This document shows, piece by piece, positions 25,020 through 34,192 of a DNA stretch of 64,000 nt. Source of the DNA: an uncultured Alistipes sp. (GTDB lineage Bacteria; Bacteroidota; Bacteroidia; Bacteroidales; Rikenellaceae); contig CALUMQ010000005.1 in NCBI GenBank assembly GCA_944321765.1, positions 1 through 64,000 on the forward strand. Direction: 5' to 3'. Numbering within the stretch: the stretch's first letter is position 1; every line of letters starts with the position of its first letter. A program made the position numbers and the translations under genes. The notes under the pieces are model-generated. The model did no database searches and was not told where the DNA came from. It worked only from the letters and a program-made list of their open reading frames with translations.

Positions 25020-26117
25020 TCACTCGATACCCTGACGCATCTTGCGCAGGATGCCGAAGACCGACTTCTCCCGGATCTCGCCCCGGCGCTTCATCTCGAG
25101 AATCGTGCGGGCGATGTATCGCTCGATGTCGCGCTGCAGACGCTTGTAGAGCGGACATTTGGTATAGTTTTCGTTGTCGAGCAGCACGTCGCGGATCGAG
25201 CGCAGCGAGTTGGTGTAGTTCGACATCTCGTTCTTGAGGGCCACGCCCTGCTTCTGCGAAGCGGTGATGCGCGCGATCGACATCGCCCGCAGCTTCTCGC
25301 ACACGGAGTTGAGCAGGATCATCACCACGTTGTCCATCAGCGTGTGTCCGTGCATGAACAGATAGGTGTTCTCGGGCTTCAGTCCCCGCTCGCCGAGCTG
25401 CTCCTCGAAGCGTTTCATGGGCTCGATCATCCGGGGGTTGCGCTGCCGGAGGAGTTTGTCGCGCTTCTCGACGTTGCGCTGCAGCCATTCGAGGGTCCGG
25501 GCGCCGTTCTCCTCCAGATCGAGGTAGCCGATGCGTACCGAAGCCTTGAAGTCGATGAGCGGGAAGACGTTCTCGGTGGCGAGCTGCGCCGAGAAGGCGT
25601 ACCACACGAAGAGCGGATAGATCGTGCAGGAGTAGTCGTGCATGAAGCGCACGAAGTCGAAGATCCGCGTGTCGTTTTTCGTCGCCTTGACGCAGACGTT
25701 GTGCAGCGAGGGTGCGTAGCAGAGGTAATTCTCGGTGGCGTAGGCGTAGGTGTGGAACATGTAGCGGGCCCCGAGCAGCTCCTTCGACTGCTCGGTGCGT
25801 CCGGCAAAGAGGTAGTCGAAGTCCGAATCGACGCAGAGCAGCAGCTCCTCCGACGAGCGGGGGATGGTCCCCATGAGGACCTTTTTCCCTTTGGGCAGGT
25901 CGCCGCGGTCGGGTACGGAGATCTCGAAACGCAGGTAGGGATTCTGGAAGTGGTCGAAGATGCCTCTCCAGAAGGCCACATCCTCATACCCCTCGACATA
26001 GACGCGCACGAGCCGCTGCTCGGGGTCGGCCGGCAGGGGTCGGGGCAGCGATTCGAACCTCTCGGGGTGGGTGAGGGGCTCGACTTTGCGGAGTTTTTCG
26101 CGGAACTTCTTGGCCAT
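25020..26117 (-). CDS. DUF4435-like protein, TOPRIM-type nuclease-related
   Basis: 365 residues from ATG at 26117 (MAKKFREKL). A TTG two codons earlier is possible, but the promoter's -7 element ends only 8 nt before the ATG. Motifs: VRVYVEGYEDVAFWRGIF (about 37-54), LLCVDSDFDYL (about 98) and ATENYLCY (about 126). Acidic residues in this order (E, DxD, E-N) match DUF4435 proteins, whose core resembles the TOPRIM domain of OLD-type nucleases. The rest is helical and Arg-rich. Some relatives occur with AAA ATPases in defence systems; here there is no such partner, so I keep the function open. Confidence 0.7.
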   Translation of the reverse strand: MAKKFREKLRKVEPLTHPERFESLPRPLPADPEQRLVRVYVEGYEDVAFWRGIFDHFQNPYLRFEISVPDRGDLPKGKKVLMGTIPRSSEELLLCVDSDFDYLFAGRTEQSKELLGARYMFHTYAYATENYLCYAPSLHNVCVKATKNDTRIFDFVRFMHDYSCTIYPLFVWYAFSAQLATENVFPLIDFKASVRIGYLDLEENGARTLEWLQRNVEKRDKLLRQRNPRMIEPMKRFEEQLGERGLKPENTYLFMHGHTLMDNVVMILLNSVCEKLRAMSIARITASQKQGVALKNEMSNYTNSLRSIRDVLLDNENYTKCPLYKRLQRDIERYIARTILEMKRRGEIREKSVFGILRKMRQGIE

Positions 26118-26124
26118 ACGCAAA

Positions 26125-26156
26125 CAAAGATAGAAATTTTCGTATTTTTGTGCAAA
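26125..26156 (-). promoter_or_regulatory. Promoter of the DUF4435 gene (near-leaderless)
   Basis: Minus-strand TTTG (26153-26156), 20-nt spacer, -7 TATCTTTG (26125-26132). The transcript would start at about 26118-26119, next to the ATG at 26117. Confidence 0.7.
26143..26150 (+). promoter_or_regulatory. -7 element for the SUI1-like gene
   Basis: TATTTTTG on the plus strand, inside the spacer of the opposing promoter, so the two promoters overlap. No clear -33. Confidence 0.4.
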
Positions 26157-26202
26157 ATATCGTCTCCTTTCGGGCGTTATATTTCAACAATCTGAACACA
26201 TT

Positions 26203-26550
26203 ATGGCGGATAACGACTGGAAAGCGCGTCTGGGGATGGTCTACTCGACCAATCCCGATTTCAAATACGAGACAGCCGGGGACCCCGAACCCGAGACCCT
26301 GCCTCCCGGCCGGCAGGAGCTGCGCGTGTGGCTCGACCGCAAGCAGCGCGGCGGCAAGCAGGTGACCCTCGTGCGCGGATTCGTGGGGCGCAGCGACGAC
26401 CTTGCGGAGCTGGCGCGTCTGCTCAAGACGCGTTGCGGCGTGGGCGGATCGGTCAAGGAGGGTGAGATCATCATTCAGGGCGATCACCGCGACCGGGTCG
26501 TCGAAATCCTTCTCGGCAGCGGCTACCGCTGCAAAAAAGCCGGTTCCTGA
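26203..26550 (+). CDS. eIF1/SUI1-like translation factor (YciH family)
   Basis: 115 residues. The SUI1 fold is visible in LRVWLDRKQRGGKQVTLVRGFVG, LAELARLLKTRCGVGGSVKEGEIIIQGDH and the C-terminal VVEILLGSGYRCKKAG. Bacterial YciH proteins can influence start-codon fidelity; their normal role is not settled. Its stop is followed after 1 nt by the GTG of the next gene, so the two are probably co-transcribed. Confidence 0.92.
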   Translation: MADNDWKARLGMVYSTNPDFKYETAGDPEPETLPPGRQELRVWLDRKQRGGKQVTLVRGFVGRSDDLAELARLLKTRCGVGGSVKEGEIIIQGDHRDRVVEILLGSGYRCKKAGS

Positions 26551-26551
26551 C

Positions 26552-29485
26552 GTGCGTAGAATTCTTCTCCTGCTGGCGATTCTCTGCGGGGTGTGCTCGA
26601 CGCACCGCGCCCTGGCGCAATATTATACCTGGGGCTCGGACCCTCCCCAGAAGTGGTCCGAACTCCGTACGCCGGACGTGCGGATCCTCTATCCCGATAC
26701 GGTCGGCGACATCGCCCGCCGCACGCTCTGCTATATCAATGCCGTGCGCCCGTCGATCGGGTATGGATTCCGCCACGGCCCGATGCGCATTCCGTTCGTC
26801 ATGCATCCCGAGAATTTCCAGTCGAACGGCCTGGTGATGTATCTTCCCAAGCGTGTGGAGTTTCTCACGTCGCCGGCCATCGACAGTTACTCGATGCCGT
26901 GGTACAAGCAGCTGGTGGCGCATGAATACCGTCATGCCGTGCAGTACAACAACCTCAACCGGGGGGTGATCCGTGCGTTGAGCTACGTGCTCGGCCAACA
27001 GGGATCGACCATCGGACTGCTCTGCCTGCCGATGTGGGTGCTCGAAGGCGATGCGGTGATGTCCGAGACGATGATGTCGTCGTTCGGCCGCGGGCTGCAG
27101 CCCTCCTTCTCGATGGGATACCGCGCCCTGGGACACGTCGGACGCGAGCGGCGCAACATCGACAGGTGGTTCTGCGGCTCCTACCGCGACTATATTCCCG
27201 ACCATTACGAACTGGGATACCAGATCTGCTCCTATGCCTGGGACCGCTACGGGGAGAATATCTGGGACAAGGTGGCGTGGTACGGCGCGCGCAATCCCTA
27301 CGTGATCTTCACGACGAGCGTGGCGTTGCGCAAGTTCTACCGTACGGATGCCGACGAACTGTTTCATGCGACGTTCGATGCGCTGGAGCGCTTCTGGGCA
27401 TCGCTGCCCGAGCGGCACGACAGTGCAACACCCCTTACGGAACTTCCCGGGGATAATCATACGACCTATCAGTGGCCGCTGCCGCTGGGCGATACGGCGG
27501 TCGTGACGCTGAAGAGCGACCTGGCGCGCACGTCGCGCTTCGTGGTGCTCGACCGGCGCACGGGTCGGGAGCGCACGGTGTGCCACACCGGGCAGGTGTC
27601 GACGCGTCCGTCGATGTGGGGCGGACGCCTCTGGTGGACCGAGTACCGTCGGTCGATGCTCTTCGAGCAGCGCGTCAACTCGCAGCTCTGCTACATGGAT
27701 CTTGCCGACGGGCGTCCGCACACGTTTGCCCACGAGCGGCAGGCGCTCTATCCCACGGCTGCGGAGCATGCCGTGGCATGGGTCGAGTATGCTCCCGACG
27801 GGCGTTACACGGTTGTCGTGCGCCCGCGGGCAGGCGGCGAGGAGCGCTATGCGACGCCCTTCCGCTCGGAGATTCACGGCCTGGCGTGGGATGACTGCAC
27901 GCGGGCGTGGTACGTGCTCATGACCGACGACAGCGGCATGTGGCTCGGGCGCATCGACGCCGAAGGGGTCCACCCGCTGACGCGCGGAGCCTACATCACG
28001 CTTTCGGACCTGAGGGCCGGGGGCGGACGCCTCTACTACGGCTCGATCGCCTCGGGATTCGACGAGGTGCACTGCTACGACCTGCTCGACCGCCGCGAAT
28101 ACCGCATCACGACCTCGGCCTACGGATCGTTCGACCCCGCGCCGGCGGGTGACGAGGTGCTGCTGACGACCTACGACAGCCTCGGATACCGCGTGGCGGA
28201 GCAGCGGGCCGACAGTGCGCTGATTCCCGTTGCGGCATCGCGGCTGCCCGAGAACCGGGTCAATCCGCCCTACAGACGCTGGGAGGTGGTGAACCTCGAT
28301 ACGGTGCGCTTCACGGCTCCGGACTCCGCGGCTCTGGCCCGTGAGGTTCCGTCGAGGCGCTACCGGAAGACGCCCCATCTGATCAACGTGCACAGCTGGA
28401 TGCCGCTGGCCTTCAACCCCTTCTCGCTCACCGAGGAGCAGATGATCAATTTCAACATGGGCTTCACGCTTATTTCGCAGAATCTGCTGTCGAATACCGA
28501 GGCCTATGCCTCCTACGGCTGGAACCGCCACGAAGGGTCGCTGGTGAACCTCGGCGTGCGTTATTACGGTCTGGGCGTGCGCTTCGACCTGGATGCCTCC
28601 TACGGCGGCAGCCAGCTCTTCTATTCACTGGCGTCGTATGATCCCCAGACCGGGGAGCCGGTCTACCAGCCGATGCCGGCCCCCGACAAATACTACTCCC
28701 TGGGGCTGACGGCCACGCTTCCGCTCTATTTCCAGCGCGGATACCACACGCGTCAGCTTTCGGTGTGGGGCGGCTGGAACTACTCCAACGGCATGGTGGC
28801 CGATCTGGGCAAGATCGAGTGGGACAACGGCAGCATCCACAACATCCAGCGCATCGGGTTCCGCCGGGGTCTGCACAAGGTCTCGTTCGGCGCGGGATTC
28901 TCGGATCAGGTGCGCATGGCGCACCGCGACCTGGCGCCGCGCTGGGGCTACACGCTCTCGGCCTCCTACACGTTCAACCCGACGAACACCCACTTCAGCG
29001 ACCTGATCGCCGTCTACGGCCGCGGATATCTCCCGGGCATCGCTCCGCACCACTCGCTGTCGGTGGCCGCGACATTCCAGACCTCGGTCGGGGGTTACAA
29101 GTTCCCTTCGGGCTATGCTCCGCTGAGCTACAAGTCCACGAGCCTCATTCCGCGCGGCTTCTCTTCCGCCGAGATCGTCTCGAACGACTACACGGCCGCC
29201 GAGATGAACTATCAGTTCCCGGCGTGGTATCCCGAGGGCGGCATCGGCTCGGTACTCTACATCAAACGGCTGCGGCTCAACGTCGGGGCCGATTATGCCC
29301 AGTTCCGCCAGCCGGCGGGCCGCGCCATGGCGTGGCGGCGCCTCTGGTCGGCGGGCGGCGACGTGATTCTGGACTTCAACCTCTTCCGCCAGCCGGCCTC
29401 GGCCACGGCGACGCTCACCCTCTCGTGCTACCGTCCCTCGGACGGCGGCGTGTGGTTCGGCGCGTCGGTGGGGCTGCCCTTTTGA
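26552..29485 (+). CDS. Outer-membrane protein: HExxH metallopeptidase-like + propeller + beta-barrel
   Basis: 977 residues from GTG at 26552 (VRRILLLLAILCGVCSTHRALA, a signal peptide), right after the SUI1-like stop; the open frame upstream overlaps that gene. Residues about 45-330 resemble the peptidase MA (gluzincin) fold with HEYRH at about 124-128 and a downstream Glu in VLEGDAVMSE (about 165). Residues about 340-620 contain WD/TolB-like propeller blades. From about 640 (FNPFSLTEEQMINFNMGF) alternating strands rich in aromatic and Gly residues suggest an outer-membrane barrel ending in VGLPF. Homologues in Bacteroidetes are often labelled TolB-like or hypothetical. It may be a surface or periplasmic protease tethered by its own barrel. 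Activity is inference. Confidence 0.75.
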   Translation: MRRILLLLAILCGVCSTHRALAQYYTWGSDPPQKWSELRTPDVRILYPDTVGDIARRTLCYINAVRPSIGYGFRHGPMRIPFVMHPENFQSNGLVMYLPKRVEFLTSPAIDSYSMPWYKQLVAHEYRHAVQYNNLNRGVIRALSYVLGQQGSTIGLLCLPMWVLEGDAVMSETMMSSFGRGLQPSFSMGYRALGHVGRERRNIDRWFCGSYRDYIPDHYELGYQICSYAWDRYGENIWDKVAWYGARNPYVIFTTSVALRKFYRTDADELFHATFDALERFWASLPERHDSATPLTELPGDNHTTYQWPLPLGDTAVVTLKSDLARTSRFVVLDRRTGRERTVCHTGQVSTRPSMWGGRLWWTEYRRSMLFEQRVNSQLCYMDLADGRPHTFAHERQALYPTAAEHAVAWVEYAPDGRYTVVVRPRAGGEERYATPFRSEIHGLAWDDCTRAWYVLMTDDSGMWLGRIDAEGVHPLTRGAYITLSDLRAGGGRLYYGSIASGFDEVHCYDLLDRREYRITTSAYGSFDPAPAGDEVLLTTYDSLGYRVAEQRADSALIPVAASRLPENRVNPPYRRWEVVNLDTVRFTAPDSAALAREVPSRRYRKTPHLINVHSWMPLAFNPFSLTEEQMINFNMGFTLISQNLLSNTEAYASYGWNRHEGSLVNLGVRYYGLGVRFDLDASYGGSQLFYSLASYDPQTGEPVYQPMPAPDKYYSLGLTATLPLYFQRGYHTRQLSVWGGWNYSNGMVADLGKIEWDNGSIHNIQRIGFRRGLHKVSFGAGFSDQVRMAHRDLAPRWGYTLSASYTFNPTNTHFSDLIAVYGRGYLPGIAPHHSLSVAATFQTSVGGYKFPSGYAPLSYKSTSLIPRGFSSAEIVSNDYTAAEMNYQFPAWYPEGGIGSVLYIKRLRLNVGADYAQFRQPAGRAMAWRRLWSAGGDVILDFNLFRQPASATATLTLSCYRPSDGGVWFGASVGLPF

Positions 29486-29533
29486 CGCATTTGCAAATAT
29501 ATTTCGTATCTTCGCACCGTAAAATCCCCGTAT

Positions 29534-31957
29534 ATGGCACAGCAACCCAAGAGTAAGAAAACGGGCCTCGACCCGAAAACGATCAAATGGATCTGGGGCA
29601 TCGTCTTCGCCCCGTTCGTGCTGGTGGCCGTGATGCTGCTGCTCACGGCGCTGGGCGTTTTCGGACGCATGCCGTCGTTCGAGGAGCTGGAGAATCCGCG
29701 GAGCAACCTCGCCACGGAGATCTACTCCGAGGACGGCAAGGTGCTCGGATCGTTCTTCGTGCAGAACCGCTCCTACGTGCAGTATGAGGAGCTCTTCCCG
29801 ACCGACTCGACGCTTCATATCCGGCTCGACGGACACGAGGTGCCGCCGATCGTTGCGGCGCTGATCGCCACCGAGGACGTGCGCTTCCGCAACCACTCGG
29901 GTATCGACATCCCCTCGCTGGCGCGCGTGGCCTTCAAGACGCTGCTGCTGCAGAACACCTCGCAGGGCGGCGGCTCGACCATCACGCAGCAGCTGGCCAA
30001 GAACCTCTTTCCGCGCGATACGGCCCGCCATCGCGGACGCGTGGCCCGTGCGACGAAGCTCGTGGTGTCGAAATTCAAGGAGTGGATCACGGCGCTGAAA
30101 CTCGAATACAACTACACGAAGGAGGAGATCGCCGCCATGTACCTCAATACGGTGGAGTACGGCTCGAATGCCTACGGCATCAAGTCGGCGGCGCAGACCT
30201 TCTTCAACAAGGAGCCGCACGAGCTCAACGTGCAGGAGGCCGCCGTGCTGGTGGGTGTTGTGAACGCCCCGACGCGCTACTCTCCGGTGCGGAATCCCGA
30301 CAACGCCCTGGCGCGCCGCAACCTCGTGCTTTCGCGCATGCGCAAGGCCGGGGCGCTGACGCGTGCGGAGTGCGATTCGATCTCGGCGCTGCCGATCGTG
30401 CTCAACTACAAGCCGGTGTCGCACAACGAGGGTTCGGCGACCTATTTCCGCGAGATGCTGCGCCTGGTGATGAACGCCGAGAAGCCGCGCCGCAACCAGT
30501 TCTACACCGAGTGGGACTACGACCAGGCCGTCAAGGAGTATGAGGAGAACCCGATCTACGGCTGGTGCCGCAAGAACACCAAGGCCGACGGCACGCCCTA
30601 CAACATCTACCGCGACGGACTGAAGATCTACACGACGATCAACTCGACGATGCAGGAGTATGCCGAGCAGGCGGTGCAGAAGCAGATGGAGCGGGTGATC
30701 CAGCCTGCCATGGATGCGCAGTACCGTGCCACGAAGGTGCTCTTCGTCGATGCCGACCGTGAGGAGCGCGACCGTATCATGCGCCAGGCGATCCGCTATT
30801 CGGACCGCTACCGGGAGATGAAGGAGGCGGGATTCAGCGAGAAGGAGATCAACGCCTCGTTCGACAAACCGTGCGACATGCGGGTCTTCACCTACAAGGG
30901 CGAGCGCGATACGGTGATGACGCCGCGCGACTCGATCCTCCACCACAAGCGTATCATGCGTGCGGCGATGGTGGCGATGGATCCCCGCACGGGCTACGTC
31001 AAGGCGTATGTCGGCGGGCCGAACTTCCGCTACTTCAAGTACGACATGGCCAAGCAGGGCAAGCGGCAGATCGGATCGACGATCAAGCCCTTCGTCTATA
31101 CGTTTGCCATCGACCACCTGGGCATGACTCCCTGCACGATGGTTCCGAACCTTCCGACGACCATCGAGACGGCCAACGGCACGGCCTGGTCGCCGAAGGA
31201 GGCCGGGAAGGTCGAGTACGACGGTGTGCTGCACCCGCTGTGGTGGGGCCTTGCACGCAGCCGCAACAACTATTCGGCGTGGATCATGAAGCAGGCCAAG
31301 CAGCCGGCCGCCGTTGCCGACTTCATCCACAACATGGGCATCCGCAGCTTCATCGATCCCGTTCCGGCGTTGTGTGTGGGCTCCTCCGAGTCGAACGTCT
31401 ACGAACTGGTCAGCGCCTTCTCGACCTTTGCCAACGAGGGCGTGCATACCGACCCGATCTTCGTCACGCGCATCGAGGACCGCCAGGGCAACCTCATCGC
31501 CTCGTTCATTCCCCAGTCGCAGGATGCCATCAGCGAGCAGACGGCCTACACCATGCTGACGATGTTGCAGAACGTGGTCAACGCGGGAACTGCCGGACGT
31601 CTGAAGTGGCAGTTCGGGCTGACCGACATGGAGATCGGCGGCAAGACCGGTACGTCGAACAAGAACCGCGACGCATGGTTCATGTGCGTGGCCCCGCGGC
31701 TGGTTGCCGGAGCGTGGGTCGGCGGTGAGGATCAGTCGGTGCACCTGCTGCGCGCCGGTGAGGGAAGCGTTGCCGCGCTGCCCATCGTCGGGGAGTTCCT
31801 CAAGAAGGTCTACGACAACGGACGCCTGGGCGTCACCCGTGCGGATCAGTTCGTGCGTCCGCCGCTGGTGCCGCACTACGACTGTGACGACGAGGGCGAT
31901 GCTTCGGGAAGCACTCCCGAACCGGGCATCTCCGAGGACGACGACTTTTTCGACTGA
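29534..31957 (+). CDS. mrcA: Class A penicillin-binding protein 1A
   Basis: 807 residues. One N-terminal membrane helix (about 18-43). Glycosyltransferase 51 domain: ATEDVRFRNHSGID and GGSTITQQLAKNLF (about 110-165). Transpeptidase domain: nucleophile Ser in GSTIKP (about 514), SRN (about 576) and KTGTSN (about 705). It polymerises and cross-links peptidoglycan. The tail is acidic (ISEDDDFFD). It has a possible own promoter (TATCTTCG at 29507-29514) in the 48-nt gap after the outer-membrane gene. A C8 run follows the stop. Confidence 0.96.
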   Translation: MAQQPKSKKTGLDPKTIKWIWGIVFAPFVLVAVMLLLTALGVFGRMPSFEELENPRSNLATEIYSEDGKVLGSFFVQNRSYVQYEELFPTDSTLHIRLDGHEVPPIVAALIATEDVRFRNHSGIDIPSLARVAFKTLLLQNTSQGGGSTITQQLAKNLFPRDTARHRGRVARATKLVVSKFKEWITALKLEYNYTKEEIAAMYLNTVEYGSNAYGIKSAAQTFFNKEPHELNVQEAAVLVGVVNAPTRYSPVRNPDNALARRNLVLSRMRKAGALTRAECDSISALPIVLNYKPVSHNEGSATYFREMLRLVMNAEKPRRNQFYTEWDYDQAVKEYEENPIYGWCRKNTKADGTPYNIYRDGLKIYTTINSTMQEYAEQAVQKQMERVIQPAMDAQYRATKVLFVDADREERDRIMRQAIRYSDRYREMKEAGFSEKEINASFDKPCDMRVFTYKGERDTVMTPRDSILHHKRIMRAAMVAMDPRTGYVKAYVGGPNFRYFKYDMAKQGKRQIGSTIKPFVYTFAIDHLGMTPCTMVPNLPTTIETANGTAWSPKEAGKVEYDGVLHPLWWGLARSRNNYSAWIMKQAKQPAAVADFIHNMGIRSFIDPVPALCVGSSESNVYELVSAFSTFANEGVHTDPIFVTRIEDRQGNLIASFIPQSQDAISEQTAYTMLTMLQNVVNAGTAGRLKWQFGLTDMEIGGKTGTSNKNRDAWFMCVAPRLVAGAWVGGEDQSVHLLRAGEGSVAALPIVGEFLKKVYDNGRLGVTRADQFVRPPLVPHYDCDDEGDASGSTPEPGISEDDDFFD

Positions 31958-32017
31958 CCCCCCCCTTGGCTCGGTGCCGCCGGAAGGCTATTTTTGCTGC
32001 ACGGCATGCGGAAACGA

Positions 32018-32047
32018 TTGCATTTTCGGAGAAAATCGCTATTTTTG
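32018..32047 (+). promoter_or_regulatory. Promoter of asd
   Basis: -33 TTG (32018-32020), 19-nt spacer, -7 TATTTTTG (32040-32047), 54 nt before the ATG. Confidence 0.7.
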
Positions 32048-32067
32048 TCCGGACCGTAAGTTTTTGA

Positions 32068-32084
32068 AGGTCAAGTTAGGTCAA
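32068..32084 (+). repeat. AGGTCAA direct repeat in the asd leader
   Basis: Two exact copies of AGGTCAA (32068-32074 and 32078-32084), 10 bp apart, joined by GTT, giving AAGTTAGGT at the junction. It resembles the GGTTAGGTT repeats at lysC. Possible operator or RNA element. Confidence 0.4.
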
Positions 32085-32101
32085 TAATATCCCGTTAGAG
32101 A

Positions 32102-33094
32102 ATGAAAATTGCCATCGTAGGCGCCAGCGGCGCCGTGGGCCAGGAGTTTCTGAAGATCCTGGAAGAGCGCGATCTGAAGATCGACGAATTGCTGTTGTTC
32201 GGCTCCACGCGGAGCGCCGGACGTACGTACCGCTTCCGCGGAAAGGATGTTGTCGTCAAGCTGTTGCAGCACAACGACGACTTTGCAGGGGTGGATTTCG
32301 CCCTCACGTCGGCCGGAGCCGGCACGTCGCGCGAATTCGCCGGGACGATTACCAAGCACGGCGCCACGATGATCGACAACTCGAGTGCCTTCCGCATGGA
32401 GGCCGACGTGCCGCTGGTCGTTCCGGAGGTCAATCCCGAGGATGCGAAGAACGCTCCGCGGCGGATCATCGCCAACCCCAACTGCACGACGATTCAGATG
32501 GTCGTGGCGCTGAACGCCATCGAGAAGCTGTCACACATCCGCCGCGTGCACGTGTCGACCTACCAGTCGGCCAGCGGCGCCGGAGCTTCGGCCATGACCG
32601 AACTGGTGACGCAGTACGCCGAGTTGGGCGCCGGGAAGGAGCCCACGGTCGAGAAGTTCGCCTTCCAGCTGGCCTACAACGTCATTCCGCACATCGACGT
32701 CTTCACGGAGAACGACTATACGAAGGAGGAGATGAAGATGTTCAACGAGACGCGCAAGATCATGCATTCGGATATCCGCGTGTCGGCTACCTGTGTGCGT
32801 GTTCCTGTGATGCGTGCCCATTCGGAGAGCGTATGGCTCGAAACCGAGCGCCCGGTATCGGTGGCCGAGGCGCGCGAGGCTTTCTCGAAGGCTCCGGGCG
32901 TGGTGCTGATGGACGACCCTGCGAACAAGGTCTATCCGATGCCGCTCTTCCTCGCCGGGAAGGACCCCGTCTATGTGGGCCGTATCCGCAAGGACCTTAC
33001 GTCGGACAACGGTCTGACGTTCTGGTGTGTGAGTGACCAGATCCGCAAGGGTGCGGCACTCAACGCCGTGCAGATCCTCGAGACGCTTCTCTGA
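32102..33094 (+). CDS. asd: Aspartate-semialdehyde dehydrogenase
   Basis: 330 residues. N-terminal NADP motif [10 protein letters not shown], catalytic Cys in ANPNCTTIQ (about 127), and the conserved [12 protein letters not shown] (about 235) that carries the active-site His. It reduces aspartyl phosphate to the semialdehyde, the step after LysC and the branch point to lysine/diaminopimelate and threonine. Own promoter and a terminator, so monocistronic. Confidence 0.96.
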   Translation: MKIAIVGASGAVGQEFLKILEERDLKIDELLLFGSTRSAGRTYRFRGKDVVVKLLQHNDDFAGVDFALTSAGAGTSREFAGTITKHGATMIDNSSAFRMEADVPLVVPEVNPEDAKNAPRRIIANPNCTTIQMVVALNAIEKLSHIRRVHVSTYQSASGAGASAMTELVTQYAELGAGKEPTVEKFAFQLAYNVIPHIDVFTENDYTKEEMKMFNETRKIMHSDIRVSATCVRVPVMRAHSESVWLETERPVSVAEAREAFSKAPGVVLMDDPANKVYPMPLFLAGKDPVYVGRIRKDLTSDNGLTFWCVSDQIRKGAALNAVQILETLL

Positions 33095-33180
33095 CGTCGC
33101 GCGGCAGGAGGGGAGGGTGGAGAGTTCCGCTTCCGCCTCTTTTTGCGGTGTCAAGGGATTCTTGCAGAGTCTCCGATAAG

Positions 33181-33215
33181 CCGAAGCCCGGTTCCATCAT
33201 GGAACCGGGCTTCGG
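33181..33215. terminator. Hairpin between convergent asd and outer-membrane gene
   Basis: Perfect 16-bp stem CCGAAGCCCGGTTCCA with its complement and 3-nt loop, followed by CCGTTT. T-run is short. Confidence 0.65.
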
Positions 33216-33274
33216 CCGTTTCAGAAGGGGCTCGTCGCGTCAGATGCTTTCCAACACGACGGGGCGGACCCGGA

Positions 33275-33907
33275 TCAGAAATAGTAGTTGAATCCGATCG
33301 TGGCGCCGAGGTTCAGCCCGAGCGAGAAGTTGCGGTCGGAGGTCTTGTTGTCGCTGTCCTCCTTGATCGTCGTGGTCTGGTAGCCCAGTTCGCCGGCATT
33401 GAACATGATGCCTATGTGCTCGGCGGGGCGGAATTCGAAGTTGAGCAGCGCCAGCCCGATCTGGAAGCGCGAGGCGTCCGATTCCGTGATTTCGGTGTTG
33501 TTGATCTCCGACTTGTTCTTGCCGAATCCCAGTCCGACGTAGAAGCGGGGTACGTAGTAGAACTTTTCGCTCAGCGGAAGGTAGTAGCTGACCATCGGCT
33601 TCAGCAGGAACATGCCGTTCTTGTTGAAGAGCTGTTCGTCGTTCGCCGTTCTTCCGTTGGGCGACTTGTCGAGCGTGTATCCGATGCCCAGGCCGACCGA
33701 GAGACGGTCGATTACGAAGTAGTGGAACTGGGGAATGAATTCAAAACTCCGGGAACCCTTCGAGGTCTCGGAGGTGGACGCTACGGTGTTTTTCGAACTC
33801 GACGAGTTCCAGGAGAGTGTTCCGGAGACGAGCATGTCGCCTCGGTCCTGCGCGTGCAGAGCGAAACCCGTTCCGACCAGCGCGATGCAGAGCAGCAGTT
33901 TTTTCAT
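33275..33907 (-). CDS. Small outer-membrane beta-barrel protein
   Basis: 210 residues. Signal peptide MKKLLLCIALVGTGFALHA, then alternating strands (FEFIPQFHYFVIDRLSVGLGIGY, MVSYYLPLSEKFYYVPRFYVGLGFG) and an aromatic end (GATIGFNYYF) as in eight-stranded outer-membrane barrels. Probably an integral outer-membrane protein; no ligand or partner can be predicted. Monocistronic; the 285 bp upstream hold no clear promoter for it. Confidence 0.85.
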   Translation of the reverse strand: MKKLLLCIALVGTGFALHAQDRGDMLVSGTLSWNSSSSKNTVASTSETSKGSRSFEFIPQFHYFVIDRLSVGLGIGYTLDKSPNGRTANDEQLFNKNGMFLLKPMVSYYLPLSEKFYYVPRFYVGLGFGKNKSEINNTEITESDASRFQIGLALLNFEFRPAEHIGIMFNAGELGYQTTTIKEDSDNKTSDRNFSLGLNLGATIGFNYYF

Positions 33908-34137
33908 GAGGTAAATGTTTTAATGGGTGTCTTTTTTACAAAGATAGGATTTTTTCCGCCGGAAGTATTTTGTATGGTATATAAATTCCGCAAATTGTCG
34001 GACTCTGTGTGCGAAAGATCGCTTCGGATGCCGGCAGACCTGTCCGAGCCGTCCGGTTCGAGCCCGGAAGGGGACCGAAGGTTTGTTCTTTTCTGAGTAA
34101 AATTTGTCAATTGTGCAGAACTTTGCGCCGGATATGC

Positions 34138-34167
34138 TTGTTTTTTGGACGAAAGAGTGTAACTTCG
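34138..34167 (+). promoter_or_regulatory. Promoter upstream of the small secreted gene and nuo operon
   Basis: -33 TTG (34138-34140), 19-nt spacer, -7 TAACTTCG (34160-34167), 26 nt before the ATG at 34193. It probably drives the nuo operon as well. Confidence 0.55.
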
Positions 34168-34192
34168 CAGCGCAAAAAAGGGAGAGATTCGG

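Noticed and set aside
28625-31876. Very long open frame (1083 codons) on the minus strand
   Set aside because: It lies opposite the outer-membrane protein and PBP1A genes, whose motifs are unmistakable. The Arg/His/Asp-rich translation is typical of antisense frames in high-GC coding DNA.
31958-31965. C8 run after the PBP1A stop codon as a phase-variation tract
   Set aside because: It is outside the gene and more than 50 bp from the asd promoter elements, so a length change has no evident effect.
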